A stretch of DNA of 64,000 bases from Raphanus sativus (GCF_000801105.2 NW_026615360.1:1-64000), one strand, 5' to 3'; numbered from the stretch's first letter, positions 44,933 through 57,639 are shown. Made by a program: numbers and translations. Notes: generated from the letters alone by a model not told the origin.

Positions 44933-45486
44933 TGTCAGACATCAAATGGGCTTTTGGGTTTGGGCCAGTAACTGATCAGTTTGGTAGACAATATGAGGCT
45001 TCGACGGGACTAAATGAGACGGCATCATTTTGGAGAAAGGCATCGTCTTCATAACCTGAAAGGATAAGAAAATTCAGTTAGACTTTGAGCTGAGATCAAG
45101 ATCAGATACAGAGGTGAAAGAGAGCTAAGCGTGAGAGAAGAGACGGAAGAGCGACGGTGGAGGAGCTGACCTGATCTTCTCTCACGACTCTGATTGCCGG
45201 TGGTGCATTTTCAGATACAGCGCTTGATTCCGGTTATTTCTGTGTCAAGTAAACCTGAATACAAGGAAACGTTGTAAGCTTTTTGTAATCTGTATCAACA
45301 CATATAATCTAGTGAATGCTTGAGAGTTTGGATCTCTCTCCAGACAGTAGGAAACAAATTCTGGGTAAACAATTGTGTGTACGATCTCTAAGCTACAAAC
45401 AAACCTAAATCAACTCTAACAAACAAACATATAAGAATCGATTGAAGTGAGAACTAGCTTGAGACTTGCAATATTGATTCTTGACA
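44933..45486 (+). repeat. 5' LTR of truncated copia element
   Basis: 554 bp, TGTCAGACATC to ATTCTTGACA. The start is inferred from the terminal inverted match and the preceding TSD, since no second LTR is available. Confidence 0.65.
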
Positions 45487-45488
45487 AG

Positions 45489-45500
45489 TGGTATCAGAGC
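45489..45500 (+). promoter_or_regulatory. Primer-binding site, tRNA-iMet type
   Basis: TGGTATCAGAGC two bases after the LTR. Confidence 0.85.
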
Positions 45501-45609
45501 ACGGTTAGTGTGCAGGGAGGTTTTCGGATCTGATAGTTGTTAAGCGATCAAAGGCACCAACGATCTATTGTTTGTTTTTTGATTGAGTTATCATCGTCGG
45601 AGTATCACT

Positions 45610-46945
45610 ATGGAGGCGGTTACGAAGTTCAAGATGGAGATATTCGATGGTAAAGGGGATTTTGGTTTGTGGAAGTTAAGGATGAAGAGAAGGATCCAAA
45701 GGCTAAGGAAAAGGATAAAAGAGCTAGAAATCTAATATGCTCGAGTCTTTCGAACATAGTCCTAAGGAAAGTTATGAGGGAACAGACGGCTAGGGATGTT
45801 TGGAAGGCTCTTGAAGCGGACTATCAGACAAAGACTCTCCCAAATCGAATCTACCTAAAGCAGAGTTTTTCAAGTTTCAAGATGCAAGCTGAGAAAAGCA
45901 TTGAAGAGAACCTAGACTCCTTTCTAAAGCTGATTGATGATCTTGCTAGCTTGAATATTACAGTGTCAGATGAAGATCAAGCTATTCAGATACTCACGAG
46001 TCTTCCTCCTCAGTATGATGACTTGGTTCATACTCTGAAGTATGGAGCTGAGAAGGATACACTGACGGTTAAAGAGGTTACTACATCAGCGTATGCGAAA
46101 GAAGCAGAACTGAGGGAGAAAGGATTGCTAGGGAAAGGGAAGTCTGGAGCAGAGGGTTTGATTGTAGAACGGGGACGTCAGAGTAAGCGTCAAGGTAGCT
46201 CAGTTTCTAGAAATAAAAGCAAGAGCAGTGGGAACAGATTCAAGAAAGGTCAGAAATCTCAGAGTCAGTCAAAGACCCGTGAATGCTGGTCATGCGGGAA
46301 ACAAGGTCACTATAAGAAAGATTGCCCAGAAAGGAAAGACAACTATCAGAAGAATCAAGCAGCAAATGTAGTTCAACCAAACGAGCCTATGATCTTAAAT
46401 GCGAGTGTTCATGACACTAAACATGAATGGGTATTAGACTCAGGGTGTACGATTCACATAACACCTGACAAGAACTCATTGTTTGATTTTGAGGAAGTAG
46501 ATGGTGGAAAAGTTCTGATGGGCAACAATACTCATAGTGAAGTAAAGGCATTGGAAAGGTTAAAATAGTGAACCCAAACGACTCTGCAATGATTCTAACT
46601 AATGTGAGATATATGCCATCAATGGGGAGGAACCTAATCTCGTATGGTCAGTTAGAAAAGAGTGGATGCAACTACGAAGGATCTGATTTTCGAGTGACGT
46701 TCTACAGAAATGGGAAGAAGGTTTTGTCTGGTAAATACAAGGAAGGGTTATACTTCCTAGATGGATCAGTGGAGAAAAATGTTGCAGCTGTTGCAAGACC
46801 CGAGGTTGATAAAGCGCAGTTATGGCATACACGTCTTAACAAATGGGTTTGAAATGTATGAACGTTCTGGTTAAAGAAGGCTATTTAGATGGAAGTGAAG
46901 TTCATACACTAGAATTTTGTGAAGAATGTGTGTTGGAAAATTGAT
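45610..46945 (+). pseudogene. Copia gag-protease pseudogene (truncated)
   Basis: ATG 45610 opens MEAVTKFKMEIFDGKGDFGL. An internal deletion or shift near 45685 moves the frame into EKDPKAKEKDKRARNLICSS, then the gag UBN2 region LKQSFSSFKMQAEKSIEENL and ILTSLPPQYDDLVHTLKYG. The CCHC knuckle is CWSCGKQGHYKKDC (about 46284) and the protease is WVLDSGCTIHITPDKNSLF (Asp-Ser-Gly active site, 46436). A shift at 46550 precedes VRYMPSMGRNLISYGQLEKS and the GAG-pre-integrase block QLWHTRLNK. The reading stops at EECVLEN where the element is cut. Confidence 0.82.
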
Positions 46946-47574
46946 GAAATCCTAGGTATCTTGAAAAGAACAGAACACCACAATATATAATAAGATGAAA
47001 ATATATTAAATATATTTATTATTATTTTGTTGATAGAAGGAGTGGTATAGCAAGGAATGATATAAAAGATTTTATAAAATGAATGAATTTTGAAAAAATC
47101 GAAAGTATATTCACTTTTTAATGCGTGAAAATCACAACTAATAAAATCTCTTATAAAAATTTCGCATTTACCCTATCTAATTTCTTTTATGTTTCAGTAA
47201 CCAGATTCTTTGTAATTCTGATTTTATAAAAAAACAGATTATTCTTTTATGTTTCTGTCTAAATAATATATTTGTTTTATAAGATATCAAAATAAAATTT
47301 GAATTTTATAATCAGATTTCAATCACAATATTTATGATAAAATTAATAAAACCCACTTATATACTTAAAACTCTAATATTTTTACACATTAATGGTTATT
47401 TTCTCAAGCGAAATGAAGAAAAGTAAAATAAAAGAAAAAAACAATCTTATAATTTATAAATGGACGCTAAACAAGTTGAATAAGATACATCAACATTAAA
47501 AGTCAATGAATCTAGAACAAAAAAAATAAAATATATTGTTAAGTGAAACATTTAATTATGGAGAACAAACACCC
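46946..47574. other. AT-rich DNA, probable body of a second Helitron
   Basis: No gene. It must include the left part of the Helitron whose 3' hairpin is split by the large LTR element (CACCC at 47570-47574 and 55677). The 5' TC end could not be placed. Confidence 0.4.
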
Positions 47575-49000
47575 TGTGGGAACCGAAATTCGCACCGTCA
47601 ATATTTCGTATATTTTAGGAAAGTAGGAAAACCCTAATTTCCCAGAGGTCCCGGATTTCTGAGAAATCACACGTCAAACAATCAGAACACGATAATAACG
47701 GAAAATAAAAATAAAAATCGTAAAAGAGAGTAAGAAGGATTTTATTTCTGAATCTGCGTATGAGCGTAACAACAACAGGACAGCGTGCTTCGGCTACGAG
47801 AGCTGTCGGCGAGATCCTAGTTCTAATACCCGAAGGTGGCTAAACCTAATTGAGTCGCAGCTCAAAAAAAGAAAAACGGAAAGTTGCCTAAAAATACTCT
47901 AAGTGCTAAGTTGCTCTGGCCAAGTGATCCCTCTATGCCTCTCTCCTTATATACTCCCTCCAAAGTCGGTTTACGCTTCTCCCTTTTGCCCTTAAGCCGT
48001 CATAGTCGAAAAATGGGAATATTCCATTTTTTCCGATCTTCATGATTATCTGAGAAAGTTTCCATTTTTTCCGTGGAAACTGATGCTTATCCTCCAAGCA
48101 TAAACCGTCATAAGGTTTATGGGTTTTTAAGAAATCGTAAGTGGGCCTCGAATCAAGTTTAAGACCCCTTTGGGCCGTATTTTTGATTTGAGACGTTTTT
48201 ACGATTTCTCCGATAAGGTTAAGTTTCCGCGGTTTTATCGTAAACCAAACGGACGATTCCATTTGATCGAGAGATCAAGAAATGGATAGTCGTGAGTTGC
48301 GGAGAATTGCTATTCGGATAGTCGAGAATGCATAGCTTTACTCCGTATCGTCGTTTCCGAAGACTTCAGACGTTTGGGAGAATGATCGATGTACGAACGC
48401 TCGATCGCTTTAGCGACCGAACTTTGTCCGAGCGTGGTTTCGTGATCCGTTCGCTATAGCAACCGAGCTCTCGTTCGTGACCAGATTGCCATCGCGATCG
48501 AGTTTATGCCGTGGTCTGAGGTCCGTTATCCAAGTGTTTCACCCTTTGGTTGTTCCGTGATTGCCAAGCCGCATCCTCGTGGTTTAACGATCTTTTGTTA
48601 TCTTCGATGATCGTGTTTTAACGAGAACTTTGTTTAGTCGCGGAACCTTTTGCAAGGAGACGATTTTTAAGAAATCGTAGATTTAAGAAATCGTTGATTT
48701 TATGAAATCGTTGATTTAAGAAATCGTTGATTTTCTTAAATCGTTGATTTAAGAAATCGTATAAGTTTTTCGTATACGATTTCCTTGAAAATAGAAATTC
48801 TTAAGACGTATATTTTTATCGAATGTTTTGATACTAACTTTGTCGTCAACACGAACCATTGGAGCTTGTTTCGACGCTGTGGACAAATCTATTCAAGAAT
48901 TTTATCGTAAAAATTAGTTTAAGCAATTTTTACGAGAATTATCCTTTTCGAGTAATATTTTCGAAAGTTAATTTCGTTGTGACCGTTTTTGACCCCAACA
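47575..49000 (-). repeat. LTR (3' in minus orientation) of the LARD-like element
   Basis: 1426 bp. It lacks about 480 bp found in the other LTR (54650-55115) and some copies of the GCTATAGC palindrome near 48400. Otherwise it is very similar. Confidence 0.88.
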
Positions 49001-52000
49001 GTTAGCCCCCCACCCCATTAGAACCGTGGATCGTAGATGCGAGGTTCTAGCGGGCGATAAGACAAGTTAGCCAAGTTAGGCGGAATTAACGGTTGAAAAT
49101 GTCCGTTGAAAGTTGTACGTTCATTCTAAGAAGAGTGGAATCTTTATAAGATTGGGGCTGCGCTTGATGAAAGCTGCCTACGTACCCTTTGTCAAAAGGG
49201 ATCAAGCCATTCGTAGTTCGTCTTGGAGTTAAGATTCTTATGACCTGTTTTCCAGTGAGACTTTATCGTCTAGTTATTTCGAGCATGTTGCTGTCGATGG
49301 TATTTCGTATTGGACCTTTGTCGGCCGCAAGAGTAGCCTCGGAGGCTGTTTATTTGGGCTAAGTTTGGCCTGTAAAAAATATTTTGCTCAAATCTATAAA
49401 ATCGTGGTTATTATAACTCGAGAGAACTTCTGTTTATCGAAGTTAGAGGGACAGGGTGTGAGTTGTCCTCTCATTTCTGCCTCTCCGATGATCACCGTAT
49501 CCATCGATTGTACAAAGCGAGATTTTTCGCGGTTTACTGATTTACGCGAAGGTTCATGAAACGGATAGACTTAAGTGAAGAGACAAGTTTTGGGATCTCG
49601 TATCGGGTGTTGATACTATGTCTGTGAGATGTTAAGTACCAGCAAGGCTGGGTTTAGGGCAAGACCTAGGTTTACTTTTGGACTGAGGCTTTGCGATGAC
49701 AAATCGGCTTTCGTTTTGCATGTTTGCGATTTTAACCTGACTCGTACCGTTTTAAAATCCACGAAGTGTTATCGGCTTATTATGATTTGTCTGGGTACGA
49801 GTCGGAGCTACTTCCTTTACGAAGCACTCAAACGAAATTTCGGTTTTCTTGTATAGCGCGTTATGGTATCCTGGTCGGATGTAAAGAGCCTACCCTTAGG
49901 TGGCTTGTCTGTTTAGGACGTTAGAGTTCGTTTGTTGTGATCAGCAACAACGATATGATGCTGTTTAAAAGGCGTATGAAATTTTGGTCGAAAAATGTTT
50001 ATTCGAGCACGAAGCGACGTCTCGCAGTGCTGCGACTTTATTTTCTTTATGCCATAAGAGGATTATGGGCTTTGGCTTATGATTTGATTTATACTTTCGT
50101 CAAATGTAAATGGTAGAATCCGAGTAGTCATTTCGGATTTTGATTTTGTCGCTTTGTCCGTATGCTACTTTTTAGCAAGCGTTTTTAGGTGTAAGCGATG
50201 GGAGACATGTGTCTGGATGTGATAATCATTTTGTGGATACTGGATCCGTTGTCATAGCCGTTTAGTAGTTGGCGAATTGTTTTGAGGATTTTGGACCGAA
50301 GGGTCGTGTAAATTTACCAGGGAGAAGCGTCTAACTTCACTGTGTTTCGTGAAGTGTTGGCCTTCTGGAACTTGTTTTTGAATTTTTAAGAATGACTCGT
50401 ATAGCTCTAGGAGCTTTGTTACGAGTGTTTCTTTTTACACCGCGTTTTATGGAGCGTATAGAACTTAATCGATTGATGATAAGTTTAAATCTTCCGTTAA
50501 CCATATGGTTGTTAGGACTGAGTTTCGTTACGAAGAATCATCGTATGATTTCCGATTCTGGGTTATACGACAAACTGCTTGCATAATAGTCACTTGGCGT
50601 TTTACGACAAATCGTGGATTGTTGTTTAGCCGTTAGCCATTAAGCGGTTGGAGCGGTGGTCGCTCAGTAGTTTTGGATTGGCATGGAGGCTAGGTGCAGC
50701 CGTATAGCCAGGGAAGTTGTTGGTAAAGGATCGTCGTAGAATATATGCGGACTTGGTTGCAGGGTCATTTCCTGCTTCGCGTAGCCGAGGGTAGTAAAAG
50801 CAGGAATCGGGAGCAAAAGAAAACGGGTTTACCGTTCTTTCGAAGGTTTTTCTTTCTTTAGGAAGCAGGACGAGTGTGCCTTATAATGCGTGGCGATCGT
50901 TTCTCGGTTTTTCGAGAGACTAGGTCGGTTTGCATGTTCTGCCTGGAAAGTCAAGGAACAATGGAACAAGACCGGAAAATTTGCCTAAGACTTAGCTTGC
51001 TAGACTATCCACCTAGGTTCTAAGATCCCTACTTTCCTACCAAATATTAAAACCTTGACGGAATTTTTAGTCAGACGTACCTTAGTCCCATTGATGATTC
51101 GAGATTGCCCCTTCTTCTTCTTCTCCTCTTTTCTTCTGACTTTATCGAAAGTTTTTTATGCGTTTAGGAATGGCCACTTTCGATTCAGCGTCGAAGTACT
51201 TCGAAAAGACAGTTACCGAATTTCATATGAATTGGTTTTCGACTTAACGTGGCGGAATCTGGTAAAATCACATTGTGTTTTATGCATCGAAGGAATTTTA
51301 CGAAATCGTTGAACCAAAGGGAGGAGAGAAGCAGACAAAGAGGGGCGTTTGGAAAGACGGGTCAATGGAAAAGGCGTCACTCGAGTGAGACTCTCAGTTC
51401 GTTAGGCGAGCGAACTGGTTATGTTCCAGATACGATATTGTTTGGCTTTATGAATGATGTTTCGTAAAATATGGCCAAGCTTGATCTTACGAAAGCTGTT
51501 TCCTAAAGCGCTGTCGAGCTTTTATTTTTCGAGAGTTATTTCACAACTGCTGCCGAGTTAATTTTACGGAAGTCATTTCGTAAAATTGTTGTCGGGTTTA
51601 ATTGTACAAAATCTTCCTCGTGAAATATTTTTCAAGTTTTTAATTTTTTTTTTTTTTTACGAAAGGTGTTTCGTAAAAGTTATCGAATTTTAATATCGGA
51701 ATCCCTAGCTGCGGTGAGGTGTAATTTTGGTGACTAATCTTAATTATAAACTTTCTCGTTCCGTGGGATTGATCCGAAGGAGTTTTGGGTAGTTTTTCGA
51801 AAGTAAGATTAGTAGACAAAAGTCGAGAGTCCGCAACGAGCGAAATCTTAGGTGTCAGGAAACGTCTTAGCAGTGAAGGATATGATCTCTCGTTTTGGCT
51901 TTGTTTAGTCATCGTTAACCGTTTTAAGTTTCGAGTGATTTTATTGAAATCACTCCATTTTTTCGAAACTGGTTGAGAAGGATGGAGAGCTGGTCGGGAC

Positions 52001-52437
52001 AGAGTCGAGACAAACCACATTCACAACGGGAGTTGCTCAGAAGAGTTGTTTGGAAGAAGTACGGTAATGGTATCGGTCTTCCGAATAAATCTCAATTCCT
52101 CGTATAGTTAAGATGATTGGTGTTTTAGAGTAACCGTAATCGTTTTATACGATGAATTGCAATCCATTTGTTAGCCGGACCTTCCGAGTTTTTCCGTAAC
52201 TTTCCCGATCGTTCTGATTGAAGGTTTTTAGATTCACGATTTTAAGAATTTGCACTACGTGGCTTCGAGCGAGGATGCAAAGTACGTTATTGGACTAGTG
52301 TCGGGATGGTTTCACGAAGAATCGGCCGCACTCGCTGATCGACCCGCAGCCCGGCGCCCAGGACCATGACGTCGGTCTGACCGCCCGGTGTCAGCGAGTT
52401 ACAGCAAGCTGAGATGAGTCCCTCTTGTTTTCGTCGT

Positions 52438-53040
52438 AAAATCTCAACGGAAACTCCGATTGAGACGAAACGGACGGCATTTCGAAGAGGAATCAAAGGA
52501 GAACACAAAGGAAGACCTTTTTGAGACCTGACAGGTCGCTATAGCGAGTGAGGATGTGTCTCGGTCGCTATAGCGAGTGGAAGGGAGCCAAGACGAGTCC
52601 AACTTGTTTTCGTCGTAAAATCTCAACGGAAACTCCGATTGAGACGAAACGAACGGCGTTTCGAACAGGAATCAAAGGAGAACACAAAGGAAGACTTCTT
52701 TGAGGCCTGACAGGTCGCTATAGCGAGTGAGGATGTGTCTCGGTCGTTATAGCGATTGGAAGGGAGCCAAGACGAGTCCAACTTGTTTTCGTCGTAAAAT
52801 CTCAACGGAAACTCCGATTGAGACGAAACGAACGGCGTTTCGAAGAGGAATCAAAGGAGAACACAAAGGAAGACTCCTTTGAGGCCTGACAGGTCGCTAT
52901 AGCGAGTGAGGATGTGTCTCGGTCGCTATAGCGAGTAGAAGGGAGCCAAGACGAGTCCAACTTGTTTTTGTCGTAAAATCTCAACGGAAACTCCTATTGA
53001 GACAAAACGAACGGCGTTTCGAAGAGGATTCAAAGGAGAA
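52438..53040. repeat. 179-bp tandem repeat array
   Basis: Units start with AATCTCAACGGAAACTCC at about 52440, 52619, 52798 and 52977. Three full copies and one partial differ by a few bases. Each contains one or two copies of GGTCGCTATAGCGA. Confidence 0.9.
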
Positions 53041-53059
53041 CGCAGAGGAGAACTCCTCT

Positions 53060-53255
53060 TGGGTCTGGGTCGCTATAGCGACCAAGCTTGGCTCGCTATA
53101 GCGACCGAGCTTGTCTTCGGACTCGGTCGCTATAGCTACCGAGCTTGGCTCGTTGCTCGGTCGCTATAGCGACCGAGCTTGTTTTGGTGCTTGGTCGCTA
53201 TAGCGACCAAGCTTGTCTTGGTATTCGGTCGCTATAGCGACCGAGCTTGTCTTTG
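53060..53255. repeat. Cluster of perfect palindromes GGTCGCTATAGCGACC
   Basis: About six copies every 30-45 bp, often extended to CTCGGTCGCTATAGCGACCG and followed by AGCTTG. The same unit recurs in the LTR (54480-54545, 55013-55110) and in the copied fragment (58605-58650). Confidence 0.9.
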
Positions 53256-53659
53256 AGTTTAACTTTCTGCGAGTAACCTAGAGTTTTTCCGCAGTTATTG
53301 GGGGAGCGAGTTTATTTTTTCCGAAATGTTTTCGGAGAAATCGTCTTGGTCGAACCCTTATGCGCTGAGATTTCTACAACTCGGTAATAAGAAGAATTTC
53401 ACGGGGTTAGAATTTTTTTTATCGTTGCCCTTTGTGTTTAGAGGGAAAAATCACGAGCTCGATTTAGTTCTCTTACTGTAACGGAAGGTCATGACTAAAT
53501 TTTCGTTTTTGTTGAATACTACGGCGTTTGTGTAAGCGTTGGCCGTAGGGGCAGTCAGTGCTGCGAGTTTGTCTTTTATATTTGTGTACGTCTTTCTGAT
53601 CAAGCGTTTTGTGGCTATGAGTAAGAATAATCCGTGACCCCCTCCTTCTAGCGCCAAAC

Positions 53660-55676
53660 TGTGGGAACCGAAATTCGCACCGTCAATATTTCGTATATTT
53701 TAGGAAAGTAGGAAAACCCTAATTTCCCAGAGGTCCCAGATTTCTGAAAAACCACACGTCAAGCAATCAGAACACGATAATAACGGAAAATAAAAATAAA
53801 AATCGTAAAAGAGAGCAAGAAGGATTTTATTTCCGAATCTGCGTATGAGCGTAACAACAACAGGACAGCGTGCTTCGGCTACGAGAGCTGTCGGCGAGAA
53901 CCTAGTTCTAATACCCGAAGGTGGCTAAACCTAATTGAGTCGCAGCTCGAAAAAAGAAAAACGGAAAGTTGCCTAAAAATGCTCTAAGTGCTAAGTTGAT
54001 CTAGCCAAGTGATCCCTCTATGCCTCTCTCTTTATATACTCCCTCCAAGGTCGGTTTACGCTTCCCCCTTTTGCCCTTAAGCCATCATAGTCGAAAAAAT
54101 GAGAATATTCCATTTTTTCCGATCTTCATGATTATCTGCGGAAAGTTTCCATTTTTTCCGCGGAAACTGATGCTTATCCTCCAAGCATAAACCGTCATAA
54201 GGTTTATGGGTTTTTAAGAAATCGTAAGTGGGCCTCGAATCAAGTTTAGGACCCCTTTGGGCCGTATTTTTGATTTGAGACATTTTTACGATTTCTTCGA
54301 TAAGGTTAAGTTTCCGCGGTTTTATCGTAAACCAAACGGACGATTCCATTTGATCGAGAGATCAAGAAACGGATAGTCGTGAGTTGCGGAGAACGGCTAT
54401 TCGGATAGTCGAAATGCATAGCTTTACGTCGTATCGTCGTTTCAGAAGACTTCAGACGTTTCGGAGAATGATCGATGTACGAACGCTCGATCGCTATAGC
54501 GACCGACCTGTAATCGTAGCTCGGTCGCTATAGCGATCGAGCGTGGTTTCGTGATCCGTTCGCTATAGCAACCGAGCTCTCGTTCGTGACCCAATTGCCA
54601 TCGCGACCGGGTTTATGCCGTGGTCTGAGGTCAGTTATCCAAGTGTTTGAACCTATCGAAAAGCTACGATTCTCTTAGGATGCTTGTTTGCGGAGTTTTG
54701 GTCCTTTGATAACAAAGTTCCGTTTGACTTTTAAGAAATCGTTACTTTTTTAAATCGTTGATTTCTCAAGTCGTTGATTAAGAAATCGTTGATTTCTTAA
54801 GTCGTTGATTAAGAAATCGTCGTTTTTTAAGAAATCGTTGATTTCTTAAATCGTTGATTAGGAAATCGTCGTTTTAAAGAATCGTTGTCATAAAACAAGA
54901 TTTTAAGGAATCTGCCTTGGAACTTCAAAGAGGCCGTTCTCTCAAACCGTGAGGACCCAGAAAACGATCAAGATATCAAATCGAAGCCCTCGCCGAGACG
55001 GGTCTGGTGAGCTTGGTCGCTATATAGCTACCGAGCTTGTTCTCTAGCTCAGTCGCTATAGCGACCGAGCTTGTTTTCCGAGCTCGGTCGCTATAGCGAC
55101 CGAGCTTCGTATGACCCTTTGGTTGTTCCGCGATTGCGAAGCCGCATCCTCGTGGTTTAACGATCTTTTGTTATCTCCGATGATCGTGTTTTAACGAGAA
55201 CTTTGTTTAGTCGCGGAACCTTTTGCAAGGAGACGATTTTTAAGAAATCGTAGATTTAAGAAATCGTAGATTTAAGAAATCGTAGATTTAAGAAATCGTA
55301 GATTTAAGAAATCGTAGATTTTAAGAAATCGTTGATTTTAAGAAATCGTTGATTTAAGATATCGTTGATTTTCTTAAATTGTTGATTTAAAAAATCGTTA
55401 TTTTTAAAACAAGATTTTCCCGCAAGTTTTTCGTATAAGTTTTTCGTATACGTTTTCCTTGAAAACGTAGAAATTCTTAAGACATATATTTTTATCGAAT
55501 GTTTTGATACTAACTTCGTCGTCAACACGAACCATTAGAGCTTGTTTCGACGCTGCGGACAAATCTATTCAAGAATTTTATCGTAAAAGTTAGTTTAAGC
55601 AATTTTTACGAGATTTATCTTTTTCGAAGAATATTTTCGAAAGTTAATTTCGTTGTGACCGTTTTTGACCCCAACA
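53660..55676 (-). repeat. LTR (5' in minus orientation) of the LARD-like element
   Basis: 2017 bp. It contains a run of TTTAAGAAATCGTAGA-type 15-bp units (about 55236-55400; shorter runs at 54735-54890) and palindromes. Fuller than its partner. Confidence 0.88.
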
Positions 55677-55677
55677 C

Positions 55678-55707
55678 ACCCGCACTTCCGTGCGGGTCAA
55701 AGGCTAG
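55678..55707 (+). other. 3' terminus of a second Helitron
   Basis: An 8-bp perfect stem ACCCGCAC/GTGCGGGT with loop TTCC (55678-55697), six spacer bases and CTAG (55704-55707) followed by host T. The LARD-like element inserted at the start of the stem (TSD CACCC), so the Helitron body lies left of 47575. Confidence 0.82.
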
Positions 55708-57600
55708 TTTTATCTTTGTGATCCAAACTATCCAACGTTTAGAATTTGATTTTAGTTGTGATATGGATAATAGATGTTCAAGTTTCTAAGATGGCTTGGT
55801 ATGGTTTCCAGGTATGAATAATGGATGTTCAAGCTTCTTCTTATGAGAAAAAAATCTTTAAACCCAAGAAAGAATATTAACAATAATGAAAAAAAATAAC
55901 AATAATGAGTCCTTTGTCACACAATATATTCCAGAAATATAATTTTTTGCAAGTTGCCAAGAAATTCTACAAGCACGCATTGCACTACGGATATTCTCAT
56001 CGTCACTATTCTTTAAATCGACCCTCTTGGCTAGGTATTAAAATAGTAAAGGAAGTATTTTCTCCACCTTTAGGTATGATGTCTCTTGGTAAATATTTTT
56101 GCTGTAAACAATTATCTTGAGTTTATAATGTCAATTGATTTTTTCTTTTTAAACCGAGTATCTTGACTCCACCGAAGTGGTCCAGGTTAGATACTGAAAC
56201 GACCAAGGATAAGCAAGATATTTTCATTTTATGTTTCCTACTTTCTCACTATGAATACTTGCATCAAAAGATTTGATAGTGTAATTCCAATATCTCCAAT
56301 CTTGATCTTCCATCTATTTATATTGATCACTACTGAGATTTACCGGGAATGTAAAAATAATCATTTATTTTTATTTTTTATAGCAAGGTTCCTGTTGAAA
56401 TTTGGAATTATTATCCCCCGTCGTGCAAAAGAAAGAAGAGAAGTATTCATATTCCTCTCCGATCGAGTGGTTCCTCCTTTTGCAACTTGGAGGACTCGAA
56501 CATGAAGTATGACTTGGTTCCTCTATAATGGAAGTTTTTGTAGCTCGGTTAAACATGTGTTTGAAGTATCACTACACAAACTTGAGGAATATATTTTCAG
56601 CCTAGTGGTGAGATATTATTTATCACCCAAGGAATTATTCCTTTACAAATTGGGATTCTGACAAACTTTTCACAAAAGAAGGAAATGGCATTTTCACCAG
56701 GTGCTGATTTAGAAAACCTGTGAAATACCAATTATTTTTGGCTATATTTCAGGTTTGGATCGGTTTTGATATTTAGAATCCGAACTGGATCCAAAGTACC
56801 CAAACTAAACCGGAAGATCTGAAAATACCTGAAACCAACAAAGTTATGAGAATGTTTAACTACTACTCATAAAATACCTGAAATTTTATTTGAATTCTGA
56901 TTCTAAGATCCAAAGTACACGCAATTTTACCTTTACACCTGAATTATATTTACAAAAGTCTTTTTTTACCGGAATCTATAACCAAATACATGAAACTAAA
57001 AACTTATAAAAATATATGTAATACCAAAATAAACTGAAAATCCCAATATAACAATATACACAATAAATATATATTTTTTTAATTTTAGAAACTCGATCAG
57101 GTCTCAGATAGGATCCGTACCCGAAGTTGTGCTCGCGGATCCTGAACAAATATATTTAATAGATCAATTTATCTTTACCCGGATCGATTTGAAGCAGTTG
57201 GGTTTAGATTGGTTTCGGATGGGGTTCGGATAAATTATTTATGTTTACTATTTAATTTTTATTCTGTCTTATAGTAAAACATAGAGTAGAGATGAATTTT
57301 TTTTAATATACAAGTAATGCGTACTTCCTTCGGTCGACGTAAGAACGTTGAAATAGTGGGATGGTAATGAGTGGCGGCTGTCACCGTAATGACTTTTACT
57401 TTTGCAAGAAAGGATATACTTATTTTGTAACTTTCTATTTGTCGCCGCCTTTTATATTTTCAAAACTCTCATGACTCAGCTGTCTCTACCCCGATAATAA
57501 TGAGAAGAATTAAAATAAGTACCTTCGGAGACCGATTGACCATGCTTTCGTTGTTTATACAGATTTAGTGTTAGGAGAACATTAGACAAATACATTACAA
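55708..57600. other. Intergenic DNA without recognised genes
   Basis: 56740-57240 is a degenerate repeat rich in GGATCGGTTT / GGTTCGGAT and CCGAACTGGATCC-like phrases, common in plant intergenic DNA. Open frames at 55905-56120 and 56251-56505 have no known motif. Confidence 0.4.
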
Positions 57601-57639
57601 CATGGGAACAATACTTACATTAGTACAACTTCTCTTGGT

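Larger units (their letters stand above)
44933..46945 (+). mobile_element. 3'-truncated Ty1-copia element
   Basis: The 5' LTR 44933-45486 has matching short ends (TGTCA...TGACA) and is followed by the primer site TGGTATCAGAGC at 45489-45500. gag and the protease start follow. The sequence breaks off in the GAG-pre-integrase region at about 46945; no integrase, RT or 3' LTR follows in the window. It abuts the LINE target duplication at 44932. Confidence 0.8.
49001..53659 (-). other. Non-coding interior of the LARD-like element
   Basis: Many small ORFs and none with retroelement motifs. A minus-strand frame at 53657-53451 (MALEGGGHGLFLLIATKRLI) spans the leader after the primer site and is probably untranslated, since a second, nearly identical copy occurs in the fragment at 59057-58851. 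Confidence 0.7.
47575..55676 (-). mobile_element. Large non-coding LTR retrotransposon (LARD-like, probably gypsy-derived)
   Basis: Perfect duplications CACCC (47570-47574, 55677-55681). In minus orientation the 5' LTR is 55676-53660, the primer site GTTTGGCGCTAGAAGGAGG lies at 53659-53641, and the polypurine tract AATGGGGTGGGGGG at about 49019-49006 precedes the 3' LTR (49000-47575). The LTR ends are TGTTGGGG and CCCACA. The 4.66-kb interior has no gag or pol in any frame but holds a 179-bp tandem array and a repeated palindrome. Proteins must be supplied in trans. Confidence 0.9.

Noticed and set aside
52444..52984. Three consecutive similar 60-residue minus-strand ORFs
   Set aside because: Produced by the 179-bp tandem repeats; not a repeat protein, since the frame changes every unit (179 is not divisible by 3).
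55236..55400. CRISPR-like array of regularly spaced repeats
   Set aside because: Units are contiguous AT-rich 15-mers without spacers, in a plant LTR.
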